Assembly: GCA_905250115.1 (NCBI GenBank)
Contig: CAJNOI010000088.1
Location: forward strand, 112,398-176,397
Reading direction: 5' to 3'
Origin: Adineta steineri
Taxonomy: Eukaryota; Rotifera; Eurotatoria; Adinetida; Adinetidae
DNA length: 64,000 nt
The translations under genes and the position numbers were made by a program. Under the pieces are notes generated by a model. That model was not told where the DNA came from and searched no databases. It worked only from the letters and a program-made list of their open reading frames with translations. Below, one piece after another: positions 1 through 13,412 of this stretch. Every line of letters begins with the position of its first letter. Within the stretch, counting starts at the first letter, position 1.

Positions 1-200
1 GAATAATTTTCAGCTATGATATTGAAGAATGTTTGAATATTTGAATAATTTTCGACTAATATATCTCAATAATTGAATATTTGAATATTTTTCGACTAAA
101 ATTTTCCAATATTTGAATAATTGAATATTTGAAAACTTCAAGTATTGAACTATAATATTTGAATATTTGAATATTTGAATATTTGAATATTTGAATTCAA
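1..200. repeat. AT-rich satellite based on GAATATTT
   Basis: Imperfect tandem copies of TTGAATAT / GAATATTT, most regular at about 150-195. The repeat probably continues beyond the left edge. No coding content is seen. Confidence 0.85.
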
Positions 201-204
201 ATTT

Positions 205-1080
205 CTAGTATTACATTTATGGTCGTCATTTATCTGATCATTGTCAAAAACTTCTCCTTACGATTAAGCGCGTATCGTTCTTTTCTTTGTCATTTTCTAA
301 CTGCAAATATTTTATTGTATGTACAAGCACGATACCATTGTTTGCACAATTAGTCTTGAATACCTTCTTCTATGAGTAAGCGTCTTCTCTCTCTTTTTTT
401 TGTTGCGGCGAAAAATACTATTTTGTTTTTATTTTATTTATATGCAGACCATCGTTATTTATCCGATCATTGGCAAAAATTTCTCATTATAAGTAAGCGT
501 CTTCTCTTTCTTTTTTTGTCGCCGAGAAAAATGCCATTTTGTTTTTATTTTATGTACAAGCAGAATACAATCGTTTGTCCGATCGTTCGCAAAACCTTTG
601 TTCTTATAATCACGCATATATCGTGATGCGTTTCTCTTTCTCTTTCTCTCTCTCCCTCTCTCTCCCTCTCTCTCCCCCTCTCTCTCTCTCTCTCTTTGTA
701 TATAATTATTTTATTTTATGTAGAAGCACGATATCATTGTTTGCACAATCAGTCTTGAATACCTTCTTCTATGAGTAGGCGTCTACTTTCTTTTCTCTAT
801 CGCCTCAAAACTTGTTCTTTTTTGTTATTTTATATACAAGTACAATTGCACTCTTACACGATCATTTATCAAAGACGTCCGCTTACGATCAGGCGTGTAT
901 TGTTCTTTTGTTGACTTAGCACTTTTTTACTTGTCTGTTTTTGTATATTTTATGTACAAGGAGAATACAATCGTTTTAACAATCATTTACCAAAACCTTC
1001 TTCTTACAATCAAGCGTATATCGACTTTTTTTCTTTTGTTTTTTTTCTGTAGCATTTTAAACCGTTTTATATATAACTAA
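205..1080. repeat. Degenerate tandem array, unit about 115-150 bp, with CT microsatellite
   Basis: About six or seven diverged units. Each carries landmarks such as ATGTACAAGCA, CGATCATT, AAAACTTCTTCTTA and GTCGCCGAGAAAAATGCC. A (CT)n tract sits at about 632-695. Short open frames across it are translations of the repeat and not genes. The array lies upstream of the first copy of the small-gene family. Confidence 0.75.
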
Positions 1081-1520
1081 AATACAAAGAGACGTTACCG
1101 GTATTTTCACTATGTATTTTCAGATGTAGTTGAGTATTTTTCAATAGGATATTCATTTTTTTATTCTTCTGTTATCTTTCTTCGCTTTTTTTCTTGGACT
1201 GCCGTCCATTTTGTATGTAAGCCGAAGGTCATCAGATGTGTCGTCATTTAGAATATGTAATATGGAGTAACGTTTTGTTTCGTTCATGAGTAACATTGTT
1301 TTTTATTATTTCGAAATTCTGCATATACACAGACCAGTGTAACCTTTAATAGTATTGGAGAAACTTCTTTGATTTTTTTAAGAATTTATTGTCCTTTTTT
1401 TCTCTTTGTCTTGCCTAATGCTATCGTCCATTCTAGATATATACAAAACAAGTAGTGTTAGTATTACTTACCGTACGTAATGTTCGATGATAATCGGTTT
1501 AATGATTTGGTGTAACTTTT

Positions 1521-1614
1521 CTCTGTTTACAATAATATTCTATTATAGTTTACTTTTGATTCAATGACAAGGAAGATGTTTTTTTATTTTTAGAATATTG
1601 TTCCGATTATCATC
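1521..1614 (+). promoter_or_regulatory. Conserved leader of the small coiled-coil gene family
   Basis: A block containing GTTTACAATAATATTCTAT, then GATTCAATGACAAG and an ATGTTTTTTTATTTTTAG stretch, precedes the start codon. Related blocks stand before the copies at 3533, 24647, 26024 and (minus strand) 31544. In four copies an AG acceptor-like site leaves a constant 20-21 nt before the ATG. No conserved GT donor is visible upstream, so a spliced-leader acceptor is more likely than a cis intron (inference). In this copy the same stretch also makes a five-codon upstream ORF that ends at the acceptor. Confidence 0.55.
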
Positions 1615-1932
1615 ATGAGTAGTGATCATTATTCACGAACAGTATATGTTGCTCAAGAAGACACCATTTTTCTTTGGCAAAAAATAAATCACTGGAGAAG
1701 AGATATGGATGTGCATCATCGCATCGAAAATATAATGATATTAAATCGTTTGGTTGAACGTATTACGGTCATTAGATGCTGGGTACAAATACGTTTTGAT
1801 GAAAAACTGATTAAACAAGTTCGGGGAGAAAAAATAAAACGTACCGAATTTATACAGAAGTTTGAGGAAGAATTAGATCAAATGCTGGAAACTATGGTTG
1901 AATCCTATACTACTTATATAAAAAATGGCTAA
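1615..1932 (+). CDS. Small coiled-coil family protein, copy 1 (short form, 105 aa)
   Basis: I do not recognise this family. The 105-residue protein is hydrophilic and helix-prone. Its core reads LWQKINHWRRDMDV, then ENIMILNRLVERIT, and it ends in a Glu-rich segment with EEELDQML. These motifs recur in the copies at 24647, 26024, 3533 and 31047 (minus). There is no signal peptide, membrane segment or cysteine pattern. The start is chosen because the ATG lies 21 nt after the conserved acceptor. The 3' flank (TAATAAATGTTTGCTG, then CGAACTTC and an AATAAATATTAT stretch) is also conserved with other copies. The frame is uninterrupted, and conservation of the protein core argues that it is or recently was coding. 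Function is unknown. Confidence 0.6.
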   Translation: MSSDHYSRTVYVAQEDTIFLWQKINHWRRDMDVHHRIENIMILNRLVERITVIRCWVQIRFDEKLIKQVRGEKIKRTEFIQKFEEELDQMLETMVESYTTYIKNG

Positions 1933-2460
1933 TAAATGTTTGCTGCCATTATTTTTCGAACTTCTTTATCTTTTTTTCAATGCTTTGTGTTCTTTTCAAT
2001 GCTTAGCGTTGTTATTTTTTTAATATTTCCATCATGTTATTGAAGTTCGAATATGTCAGAAAAAGAAGAAAATAAATATTATTATAAATTATAGTTGTAA
2101 ACTTCCAACTCAGAGACTCTCTTGTATTCAAAAGTAGCATTAAAAAGCGAGTGAGTATACACAAAATGTACTGCAATTAGTCATGATTCACTCAAATCTA
2201 AAGCGACTCGACAAGATCAAAAACTTACGATATCCTGTCTTACTCGATATGTTTGTTCATTCTGATAGATAAAAACTATTCTTTTATAACTCACTGCTTG
2301 ATAGGAAATTATTCAATAAAACTCTTGTACTGTGACTGTACCTATATTTAAGTTATATAAACTCGAAGAAAGTGAACTATCTTATATCTGTATTGAATTG
2401 TATTCTCTTCATTCCACTGTTGTTATGATTGCAACTGATTGAACTTACATAAATATTTAG

Positions 2461-2870
2461 TATTAGATGACAAAACTTTATCACGATTAGTTGCTGCTCG
2501 TCTTGATTTGTCAGTATCGCAACGTTTGCTCAGTCAAAATTGTAAATTATCAGTCATTAAACATTGCTGGGAAGAATAACTACGGCTGAAACGTAAGAAT
2601 TATTGATGTGATTAAATCTAATAAATTCATATTTTTTATTTATTTATTTAGAAGATGATTTTATTTTGGATAGTGTTCTTTTAATTGCTTGTATTTTTCT
2701 ACAACAACAAATTATTCATATTCAAGGAAACAAAAAAACTATCATTACTCCAAATATCCTATTGATTAAAATTTGTTTTTCTTATTTTAGAAACTCTGAA
2801 GAATGGACAATCTGATAAGCTATAGTTTATGGCTTCTGTCGAAGGATTATTCACAGAACACTAGTTCAAT
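2461..2870 (+). pseudogene. Relic of an unidentified spliced host gene
   Basis: A coding-like stretch, LDDKTLSRLVAARLDLS then LSVIKHCWEE, is followed by an in-frame stop. A typical short intron follows (GTAAG donor near 2592, TTTATTTAG acceptor near 2652), then DDFILDSVLLIACIFLQQQ. A further acceptor-like site near 2793 precedes another short piece, but its partner donor is missing. It resembles a decayed fragment of a normal intron-bearing gene. I cannot name the parent. Confidence 0.35.
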
Positions 2871-2979
2871 ACCACAGCTATTACGACATCGAAAACATTA
2901 ACACCATCAAGTAACGAGACCGAAAAAATAGAGGAAAAAGCAAATTCTGAAAATAGTTCATCATCATCCAATTTATGTA

Positions 2980-3040
2980 TTAGGGTGTGGGTGTGAGTGT
3001 TGGCGAAGAAGTTACAGCTACACCCACATATACATCCTCA
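2980..3040. repeat. TG-rich low-complexity tract
   Basis: GGTGTGGGTGTGAGTGT, followed by a short CACCCACA complement. A similar TG-rich tract occurs at 33650-33720. Confidence 0.5.
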
Positions 3041-3189
3041 AATCATTCGCAAAACATCTTTCGTTCTGTTTAAGAGTCATATCATTTTTCTTTCTTTCTT
3101 GTCTCTTTTTTTCATTCTTTGTTTTGTTTTATTCTGTAATGATTAAATTCATCCTGTTAAATACATATCTTACATGGCGTATTTTTTAT

Positions 3190-3336
3190 TCAGATTCATT
3201 TGTGTTCTAAGCGGGCTGACGTTCGTGAGAATGATTTTGGAGTAGAGATGAACCAGAATTAGTTATGTTACTCAAACTCTCAATACCATGAGCTCCCTTA
3301 TTCTGAAGATCCTATGTAAAATGCTGATTCATTTCT
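3190..3336 (+). pseudogene. Decayed homologue of the exon at 31715-31909
   Basis: After a TTTTTTATTCAG acceptor-like site the frame starts IHLCSKRADVRENDFG and soon ends. It aligns base by base with the minus-strand segment 31715-31909 (IHFRSKGVEVSEDGVEAEM), and the homology runs on through the shared ATTCTGAAGATCCTATGTAAAATG-like tail into the leader of family copy 2. This copy is the more degraded of the two. Confidence 0.5.
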
Positions 3337-3532
3337 ACCTTTGATTGGAGTCCTTAGAAATGTTTTTTTGTTGAACGGGAAGAAAACTGGTGGAGTTTTG
3401 GTAGCTATTGCTTTATAGCCATTTCGTCTAACTTTTCTGTGTTTACAGTAGTATCCCAATGTAGTTTACTGTTGATTCAATGACAAGAAAAATGTTTTTT
3501 TTATTTATTAAGATATTGTATCGATCATCATC

Positions 3533-3928
3533 ATGGTTGGAGATTATGTTTTACAAATGGCACAAGATGTTAAAGATGAAGCTGAGCGTCACTGGACATC
3601 AATAAATAACTACAACAGAAATTTGGATGTCGTTGGAAGAGATGAAAAGAAAATTGTAATAGATTGTCATGTTGAATCGATCATGTTCACAAGAGGCAGA
3701 TTAGAAGCAGTTATAAAGGATATAATGAAAGAAAGCAACGCAATTGCAGAATTACTTAAAGAACTTCGTGAAGAAAAACGAAGATCTACCGAATATGAAC
3801 AGAAGTGTGAGGAAGACTTATATAATCTCATGAAGGAAGCGAAAAAACTTGAAGAGAAGATTGAAGAATTAAATGAAATACGGATAATATGGAGTGATTT
3901 TGATCGTGTTTTAGTTGGGAAGATCTGA
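3533..3928 (+). CDS. Small coiled-coil family protein, copy 2 (long form, 131 aa)
   Basis: A member of the same unrecognised family, closest to the minus-strand copy at 31047-31544. The N-terminal core is present but diverged (HWTSINNYNRNLDV, then HVESIMFTRGRLEAV). It is followed by a long Lys/Glu-rich segment predicted to be coiled coil (KELREEKRRSTEYEQKCEE, then EAKKLEEKIEELNE). The start ATG lies 20 nt after the conserved acceptor. Compared with the 31 kb copy, a TGA here ends the protein about 20 residues earlier, while homology continues past it to GATGAATATGAAGAACG. So this copy is either naturally shorter or beginning to decay. Function is unknown. Confidence 0.5.
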   Translation: MVGDYVLQMAQDVKDEAERHWTSINNYNRNLDVVGRDEKKIVIDCHVESIMFTRGRLEAVIKDIMKESNAIAELLKELREEKRRSTEYEQKCEEDLYNLMKEAKKLEEKIEELNEIRIIWSDFDRVLVGKI

Positions 3929-4337
3929 AAAGGTGCACTTATTCGTTGAGGGGTGATGAATATGAAGAACGTACCGGTGTTGTTTGTGTAACAAATGACT
4001 AATAAATGTTTGTTTGCAATATTTTTCGACTTTTCTTCCTTTTTTTAATTCTTTGCGTTGTTATTTTTTTATAATTCCATCATTTTATTGAAATGCTGAT
4101 ATCCCCAAAAAAAATAAAATAAAAATGTTATAATTTATATTTGTAAACTTTTAATTCAGAGACTATCATATGTTAAGAAGTAGCATTAGAAAGCGAGTGA
4201 GTATACATGAGTGTACTGCAATTAATCATGATCCACTCAATTCTAATCTGATTCATCAAAATTAAAAACTTACAATTTCTTTTGTTATTCAATTTTTTTG
4301 TTACGTTTTTTTTTACATATAAAGCTCTTCTTCTGAG

Positions 4338-4498
4338 CAGCCCCGTAGCCAGGAATTTTTCAAGGGGGGTGCACACCAGTAGGAAAATAATTTTTTGCTT
4401 CGTGAATACAGTTTTCATCCGTACCCCCCTTCAAGATTTTTTTCGCCAAAGGAGGTGACCGGTCACCCTATTCACCTCCCCCCCTGGCTACGGGCCTG
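4338..4498. mobile_element. hAT-type MITE (161 bp) with 8-bp target duplication
   Basis: Terminal inverted repeats begin CAGCCCCGTAGCCAGG and end CCTGGCTACGGGCCTG. The flanks are CTTCTGAG (4330-4337) and CTTTTGAG (4499-4506), an 8-bp target site duplication with one mismatch. CAG...CTG ends and 8-bp duplications are typical of hAT elements. The interior is short and G/C-run rich with no transposase. The element is absent from the homologous 3' flank of family copy 1 (around 2290), so it arrived after those copies separated. Confidence 0.8.
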
Positions 4499-4959
4499 CT
4501 TTTGAGCTTCACTGTATGGTGGAAAAATATTCAATAAAACCCTTGTACTCTTAGTGTACCTATATTCAAGTTATATGAACTCGAAGAAAGTGAACTATCA
4601 TATATTTCTGTAGTAAGTTTTATTCTATTCAAAACTATTAATATTCGAAAAAGACTTTTCGATCATCTGAGGTAAATAAATATACGATTTTTTATTTTTT
4701 GATAGCTACATAAAAGACTAATTAGTTTAGCAGTTCATGTCTAATTCTTTTAGCTTAATTATATGTTTACATGATGCAATCAAATGTTATAAATCATTAT
4801 TAATTTTCAAAACAAGCTCTTATTTAATTAACGATGTTATCGAGCAAATGCTCTATTTTTTTTGTTTGTTTAATAAAAAACGTAACGTTATACATTCCAT
4901 TGCCTACAACAACAGCCATTCGAAAGACAAACAATAATAATGAATGTTATATATTTTTT

Positions 4960-6785
4960 TTAATTGCCGGTAACTGTTCGTGTTGCAGGTATTTCCACTT
5001 GTGGTTTAATTACTGTTCCACGTCGTATTTCACCCCAACCAATTAAACGAAAGTTTTTATCAACACGACGACTTAAGGCTATTTTTTCGGATACTTCGGT
5101 ACAAACTGGATTAGTCAATTGAATTTTAGCCAATTCGTCTTTTATAGCTAATACACGACCACCAGTACTTAATGATCCAATATTAACCATTAACATTTCA
5201 TTTTTAGTTAATTTAGCAACCTAAACAAAAAAAAAGTAAATTTCAAACATTGAAAATTTATTCTGGAATTATTAACAAACCTTGGCACCTTTCTTGTCAC
5301 CTTCAGTTCTTACACCAACAAGACGTCGAAGAAGAAAATAAGTTATTTGAATTTCGGTGTAGATTTCTGGTAATGCTCCAACTTCACCAAGTACTTGACC
5401 AACAAGACGATCAGCACGACATAAAGTTGGATCAATTTTTGTACCAACACCAATAAGTCCACCAGGTACAGCAAAAGCAAGATCATTCTGTTCGGCATAG
5501 AGTGAAACAATTTTTGATAGAAGTGGACGACATTGAAGACGACCTTCATTATCTTTTGAAACGATACCAGGTCGAACTTCAATTTCTTGACCAACCTAAT
5601 ATATATATACATTCAATTTAAATCACTATTCATCAATCAATAGAATATTTCTTACTTTAAGAACACCTTTAAGAATACTACCACCAGCTACACCACCTTT
5701 CAGATCATCGACTTCGGCACCGGGTTTGTTCACATCAAATGAACGAATAACTATTAACAAAAAGTTAAACAAAACAAAACAAAAAAAATCGTTATTTCTT
5801 ACCGATCAATCTTGGTTTTGATGTGAAATCACGTATTGGTACTGGAATTTTTCGTGTAATATATTCGCAAATAACTTCAATATTGTATTTAAGTTGTGCA
5901 CTAATTGGAATAATTGGGGCACCTTCAGCATTTGTGCCTAGACAAAAAAAAATAAGATCATTTTCTATTTTATCCTTAAGAAAAATCTAATAAAGAACCT
6001 TTAACAAAATCAATAATTTGTTGATATTGTTCTTTTGCTTGAACTTCTTTAACAAGATCAATTTTATTTTGTAAGACCAATATTGAATTTAATTTCATTA
6101 TACCAATAGCTGCTAAATGTTCAGATGTTTGTGGTTGTGGACAAGTTTCATTAGCAGCTAAAAATGAATGTACAAAAAAAATGTAAAATTAAGAAAATTT
6201 AAATTTTACCGATAAGTAAAAGAGCAGCATCCATAACAGCGGCACCGTTCAACATAGTTGCCATCAGAATATCGTGACCAGGACAATCAACAAATGAAAC
6301 ATGTCGAACAAGACGAAATTGTCCACCACATCCATTTCGATCACATGGAAATACATCTTCTTTACTTGAACCAGCTGAACGAAAACGTTCCGGTCGAGGA
6401 CATTTCTCGTTGTCACATTCGAATATCTATATATTAAATTTTATATAAATAAAAAAAAGAATATTCTTTAATTTACTTTAGCATTAGCATAACCTAATTT
6501 AATTGTAATATTTCGTTCTTTTTCATTTTTAAAACGAACTGTTAATACTCCAGAAAGAGATTTTACGACTGTTGATTTACCATGTGCGACATGGCCGATT
6601 GTACCAATATTAATTGTTGCTTGTCGACTAATTACTTCAGGTGTCAATGGCGATAATTGACTTGGATTCTAAATACAAACATACAGAAGATTTTCGAAAA
6701 AAATTTATTGATTTATTTTATTAACCATATTAGCTATAGTTTGTTTGGCCAAATGAGGTTGACCAGCGGTCTCATATGCAGTCAT
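4960..6785 (-). CDS. EIF2S3: Translation initiation factor eIF2 subunit gamma
   Basis: The GTPase subunit of eIF2, which delivers initiator Met-tRNA to the 40S ribosome in the cytosol. Eight exons (6726-6785, 6477-6668, 6210-6426, 5999-6157, 5803-5937, 5656-5750, 5281-5595, 4960-5220) join in phase to give 477 aa, close to the animal length of about 470. Visible motifs are the P-loop GHVAHGKST (residues 45-53), the eIF2-gamma-specific cysteine pairs CDNEKC and CDRNGC, DCPGHD (G3), NKID (G4), SAQLKYN (G5), and the C-terminal barrel ending [13 protein letters not shown]. Introns are 50-67 bp with GT-AG ends. It diverges from RAB14 across about 1.1 kb. The identification is secure. Confidence 0.97.
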
Positions 6786-8746
<1,961 letters not shown>

Positions 8747-10848
8747 CAAAAAGAAAATTCTTTTCTTTTTTTTTTATTTAATTATATCGATAGGGAAGTA
8801 AACATCATATAAAGAAACAAAATGATGAACTTATTCTCGTTCTCAGATCGATTCAAAATTCTTTTCTTCTTCTTTTTTTTATTTACATTGTAATTGTCGT
8901 TGCTCTTATTTTTCTTTACCTGTACATTGTGTGTGTGTTACTTTCTTTTTCGTTCGGTTCATCTATGATCGTTTGTCTATTCGTTGTCATTGTCATTTCC
9001 AGAAAAAAAACTACACTTTTATTAAAACAATTAACACAACACACACACATATATATATAAATATACATACAAATATTATCTTTATCTATTCGGTGTTTTT
9101 AGATTGAATATTGTGGAATTTGACCTTAAATTTTTGATTTAAGATCATCTATCGTAGTCATTCTTTTCTTTTTCTTGAATTTATAAAAGAATTATTTTGT
9201 ATAATAAACTGATTCTCAAGATTGTATGACATATAAAAAGTTCTTAGGCTGAATTTGGGTATTTTATTGTTGTTTATAACATCTATCTTAGTTTCACAGT
9301 GAATAAAAAGTATGAATTCTTTTCTCTTTAATTCCTGGGTTCGAAATTTTGCCATATTTACAAGAAAAAAAAGGTATCAATGTTAGCCGGCGGATGATCT
9401 GTCATTTTGACTTAAATAATGATGCTTATCTCGACCATTTTTTTATATCGAAGTTTTTATTGATGATGTATTCTTTAGCAATATGTATATATTTCTAATT
9501 CAATCGTTTCAATGAATGATATTCACGATGGAATGATTTTCGTTTGGTTAAAGTTATTTCATTGAATTCATAACTTCTAAAAAAGTTAAAATCTATGTGA
9601 ATAGAGTTCTACGAAATCAGCTTTTTCTACTATTTATTGTATCCCAGATGTTTCGAAATGTACTCATTCTATGCGGTGTGAAAAATTACTTCGAATGAGT
9701 ATAGCTCGAGGTGTGTGGGACAGCATAAATAATAAGCGAAGACTAATTTTGCTAAAAGATCGAGGGTTTTACTTCATTTATAATTCCACGTCAATTTATG
9801 AAAATGTCCGAAGTTCGACACTGAGAGGTCTTCATAACCTTTACTTTTTAGTATTAACAAAATCGGTGATATCATTGACGTTTTATGTTATAGAGTAAGA
9901 TGTAATAATTTTTTTAATATTCTGTACGTCATTGTCTTCCGTCGTAAACATACACACATTATCTATATTTTTTCTAGTATCAAAACAAAAAAGATATAAA
10001 CTTTGCATTGAAAAATTTAGATAAGGAATCATACGATTGTCTAACAAAATAATCAATTGTAATAGAATATTTATGTTATGATAGTTTTGAAAATTATTGA
10101 ACATAGTCAAATCTATTAAGAATGTATAAGGTTTCATGAATATATTATTTTAAAACATCATCAAAGGTAAACAGAATTGTATGTCGGTCTTCAATAACAA
10201 TATTCAAATGATTACACGACAATATCTTATTTATAAGTTATCTTTTGATTTTACAGAAAAAATATGATTGATATATCTCGATTATCTGTTAAGAAGACTT
10301 CCAGGCATATCTCTAAATCTAATTATAAAGTATCAGAAATGTTTATATAACTTTACATCTTATACAAAAAAATCTATTAACTAAGCTCGAACATGACTCA
10401 TATGTTGTTACTCCAGACTCTCTGACTTATGCTAGTGTCATAATCAAGTAAACGCGTCTTTACGTTCATCATTTTATTCACATTTAGCTATAGGTCGTTC
10501 TCATCCATTTGTCTGGTCGTATCGCTCTGGTGCATATGTTTAAATGTGTACAAAAAAGAAGAAGAAGAAGAAGAAGAAGTAGAAGAAAAAGAAAGGAAAC
10601 TGACAGCATTTTCAATAAAGAAGAAGAGACAAACAAACAAAAAGAAACGTAAAGAAGCAGTGGATGATTTTTGAAAGACAATAATTGTGTTTTTGTATTT
10701 ACGATGTTCTCGCGCCAATATAATATCAAATTCGTAAAAAACAAATAAGGAAAAAAGCAAGCAAAAAAACACACACATATCCATGGTTGCAACTGTTCAA
10801 ATCAAGTTAAACAAACACAAAAAAAAATCATCCGCTAATCTTTATTAA
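8747..10848. other. Intergenic region, RAB14 3' end to G3BP 3' end
   Basis: A convergent interval of 2.1 kb. It contains a (CA)n-(TA)n microsatellite near 9037-9066, T-rich UTR-like sequence after RAB14, and a GAA-rich run at about 10556-10600. The open frames here are low complexity or lack recognisable motifs. I see no supported gene. Confidence 0.5.
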
Positions 10849-12661
10849 CTACTGTTGTTGTTGTTGTGGTTGTTGTTGTTGTTGAACTTTATAATTCTCA
10901 TCACCTCCGGTAAATGTTGATGAATTATTATGATATTGACCACCGCCACCACCACGTCGTTGATTATTTCCACTACCGCGATATGGTCCACGATTTCCTC
11001 CACGATTCATTCCTCCACCTCCTCTTTGATAATTATTTCGACCATTTCCTTGTGATGCATTGTTTGCATTTCCCTGATAACTACCTTTTTGTGTTTTTGG
11101 TTCAACATTTAAACGAGCATTTTCATGAGTAACATGTTCCATTTTAACGACTTTTGATGCAATCTCTGGATCTTCAAAGATAACAAAACCAAAACTCTAA
11201 TTTAAAATAAAAAGAATTGTTTTTTTTTGTTTGAATAAAAATGAAATAACATACTTTTTTATTATCATGTGTTGGTCTATGAATTTTTGCATCAAGAACT
11301 TTACCATATTGTGAAAAACATTCAATTAAAGTTGCCTGAGTAAATTCTGCTGGTAATGATCCAACAAAAACTTGTTGTTCATTAGGTGCTGCTGGTGTAT
11401 TTGGACCTGAACGACGAGTTGAATTTGGATCTTGTGGAGTATGATTATCATTATTCCACTGATTACCACGATTATTTTGTTGATAATAATTACCACTACC
11501 TCCTCGTTGTTGATTAGATGTTGGTTTAACAGCTGTTGATGGACGAGCTGTATTGATTTGTTGTGTTGGAGCTACTACTGGAATTGTACTTATTGAATTA
11601 ACATTCGATGTTGGACCAGTTGATGAATGTAATTTAGCAATACCAGCATACGATGTACCTTCAGGTATTGGTTGTTTAGTTTGTTGTTGACTTTCTTGTA
11701 TTGTTTCTGGTTGCCCATTGAATGTAGTTGATTCAGTAAGACCATTTCTATATATATACATAGATTGATTTATTTATTTAATTTGTATATTTTATAACTT
11801 ACACAGGAGTTTCTTGTTGCTGTTGTTGTTGTTGTTGTTGTTGTCGAACAGTTTGATTTGAATTGACCTGTTGTTGATTACCTGTGTTACGGGGTGGTAA
11901 TGGTTGATGTTGTTGTTGTTGTTCTTCAATTGGTGGTCGTGATGTAGGTGGGACCACTAATGGTTGTTGTGTAACTGCAGCTGATGAATCTGCATTTGAA
12001 ACCTTATCCTAAATAAATTACTAAAAAGGTAGATACATATATTTTCTTTTTCTTCTTTTATTTACCGTATCACCATAAATTTGTGAACTTGAACCATCAT
12101 CTTCATCTGAACCATCATCAAAAACTTCATCTTGATAACGAAAGATATCATTTTGTACGTAATATTTTTTTGGTTGTCGTGGTGCCAATACAAATGTTTG
12201 CATGAAACGACGCATTGGATCACCATTATTTGATAATTCACCGGTTACCTGAACGACAACTCCATTGCCGATTGTTGGATGGGAATCAACTTGACGAATT
12301 TTTGCATGACAATCTTGTAAATTAAGGTCATTTATTCGTCGAGCAATATTTTCCGGACCAACAGCTGGTTGTTCAATAGATCCTGGACGATCAACACCAC
12401 CATGAATAAATGTACTATCCGTTGAATAAAATCTTTATTTTAACAAAAAAAAAATAAATAAACAAGAAAAATATTTGTATTATTAAATTTACCGATGAAG
12501 TAGATTAGGAGCTTGATGTAATAATGTGTAATATTGATGAACGAATGCACGACCCACCTAGACAAACAAAAAAAAAGAAATCAATCAAAAGAATTTCAAC
12601 ATCAAAAGAAATATTAAAAAAAAAAATTTACATCGAATGGGGTGGGACTTGTTTGCACCAT
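10849..12661 (-). CDS. G3BP: Ras-GAP SH3-binding protein (G3BP), stress-granule scaffold
   Basis: An RNA-binding scaffold that nucleates stress granules. Six exons (12632-12661, 12493-12557, 12066-12432, 11803-12008, 11255-11747, 10849-11196) give 502 aa. The NTF2-like domain covers about residues 8-135 (VGRAFVHQYYTLLHQAP, then IRQVDSHPTIGNGVVVQV, then FVLAPRQPKKYYVQNDIF). An acidic stretch follows (EVFDDGSDEDDG), then Q/P/N-rich disorder with a CAA/CAG-encoded glutamine run. An RRM begins near residue 346 (QQVFVGSLPAEFTQ, then SFGFVIFEDPE). A C-terminal RGG box (QRGGGGMNRGGNRGPYRG) leads into a second poly-Q tail. The order NTF2, acidic, RRM, RGG is diagnostic. The first exon encodes only ten residues. 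Confidence 0.95.
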
Positions 12662-13412
12662 ATTGTTAGTTAAATAAAGAGACAGAATGGAATGAGATCT
12701 AAAATAAAATAAGACAAATTATTTTAATAAAGATTGTAACTGGAAGGAAGAACAACAATGGACGGACAATGGACCGATGTACTGCTAATAACCTAAGGAA
12801 AGTTAGCAATAAAATGAGAGGTTGACTAAACAAACACCATGGCAGTACTCACAAAATACTTGTGCAGTCAAATTTATATTAGATGTCGCTATTTATCGAT
12901 AAATATTATAATAGAAGAAGTGGTCTATTTGTTTTTTTTACAACACTTCTTCATGCAAACACTTATAGTTTTTCGTTTTCATAAAGTATTTTGATCATTG
13001 TACTTCAAAAAATAAACTTTTAACATCATCATACATAAATTCAATTAGTTAAGTATCTGTATAAATGTTATCTCTTTGAATTCCATTTAGTTATTTATTA
13101 GACATAGAACAGATAAATTCTTTTTAGAATAATGTTTTTTGCATATAATCTTATTTTTTATATTGATGCTAATTTGAATAAAATCAAATTGAGAAGATTC
13201 TTATGGTTTTTTTGCTAATAAAACTTCGTATATTCTCATAAAACGTTAATTAATAAATCAGTTTTATAGAAAAAACAAACAATAGAGTTATAATAGAGTA
13301 TAATAAAATCCTTTTTTTCTCGATTTTGTATATATTCAATATTCATTGAATGGATACAAAAAAATAAGATTTTAGAATACTCTATCTTATATGTACAAAC
13401 ACTATTGTGTTA
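12662..13412. other. Intergenic region upstream of G3BP with candidate promoter motif
   Basis: No gene is seen. TAGATGTCGCTATT at 12880-12893, about 220 bp upstream of the G3BP start codon, recurs exactly upstream of the lactonase gene at 17756-17769. A TTATCGATAA palindrome follows directly. Confidence 0.4.

Noticed and set aside
372-1080. Several plus-strand ORFs of 60-84 codons
   Set aside because: They are translations of the tandem array and CT tract, rich in Phe/Leu/Ser, with no domain.
4173-4418. 81-codon minus-strand ORF
   Set aside because: It runs through the MITE and AT-rich flank and has no recognisable motif.
10484-10792. Overlapping Ser/Leu-rich ORFs antisense near the G3BP 3' end
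   Set aside because: Low-complexity translation of a GAA repeat.
12889-12902. TTATCGATAA as a DRE-like promoter element
   Set aside because: A single AT-rich palindrome in AT-rich DNA is expected by chance. It is kept only as a remark beside the shared motif.
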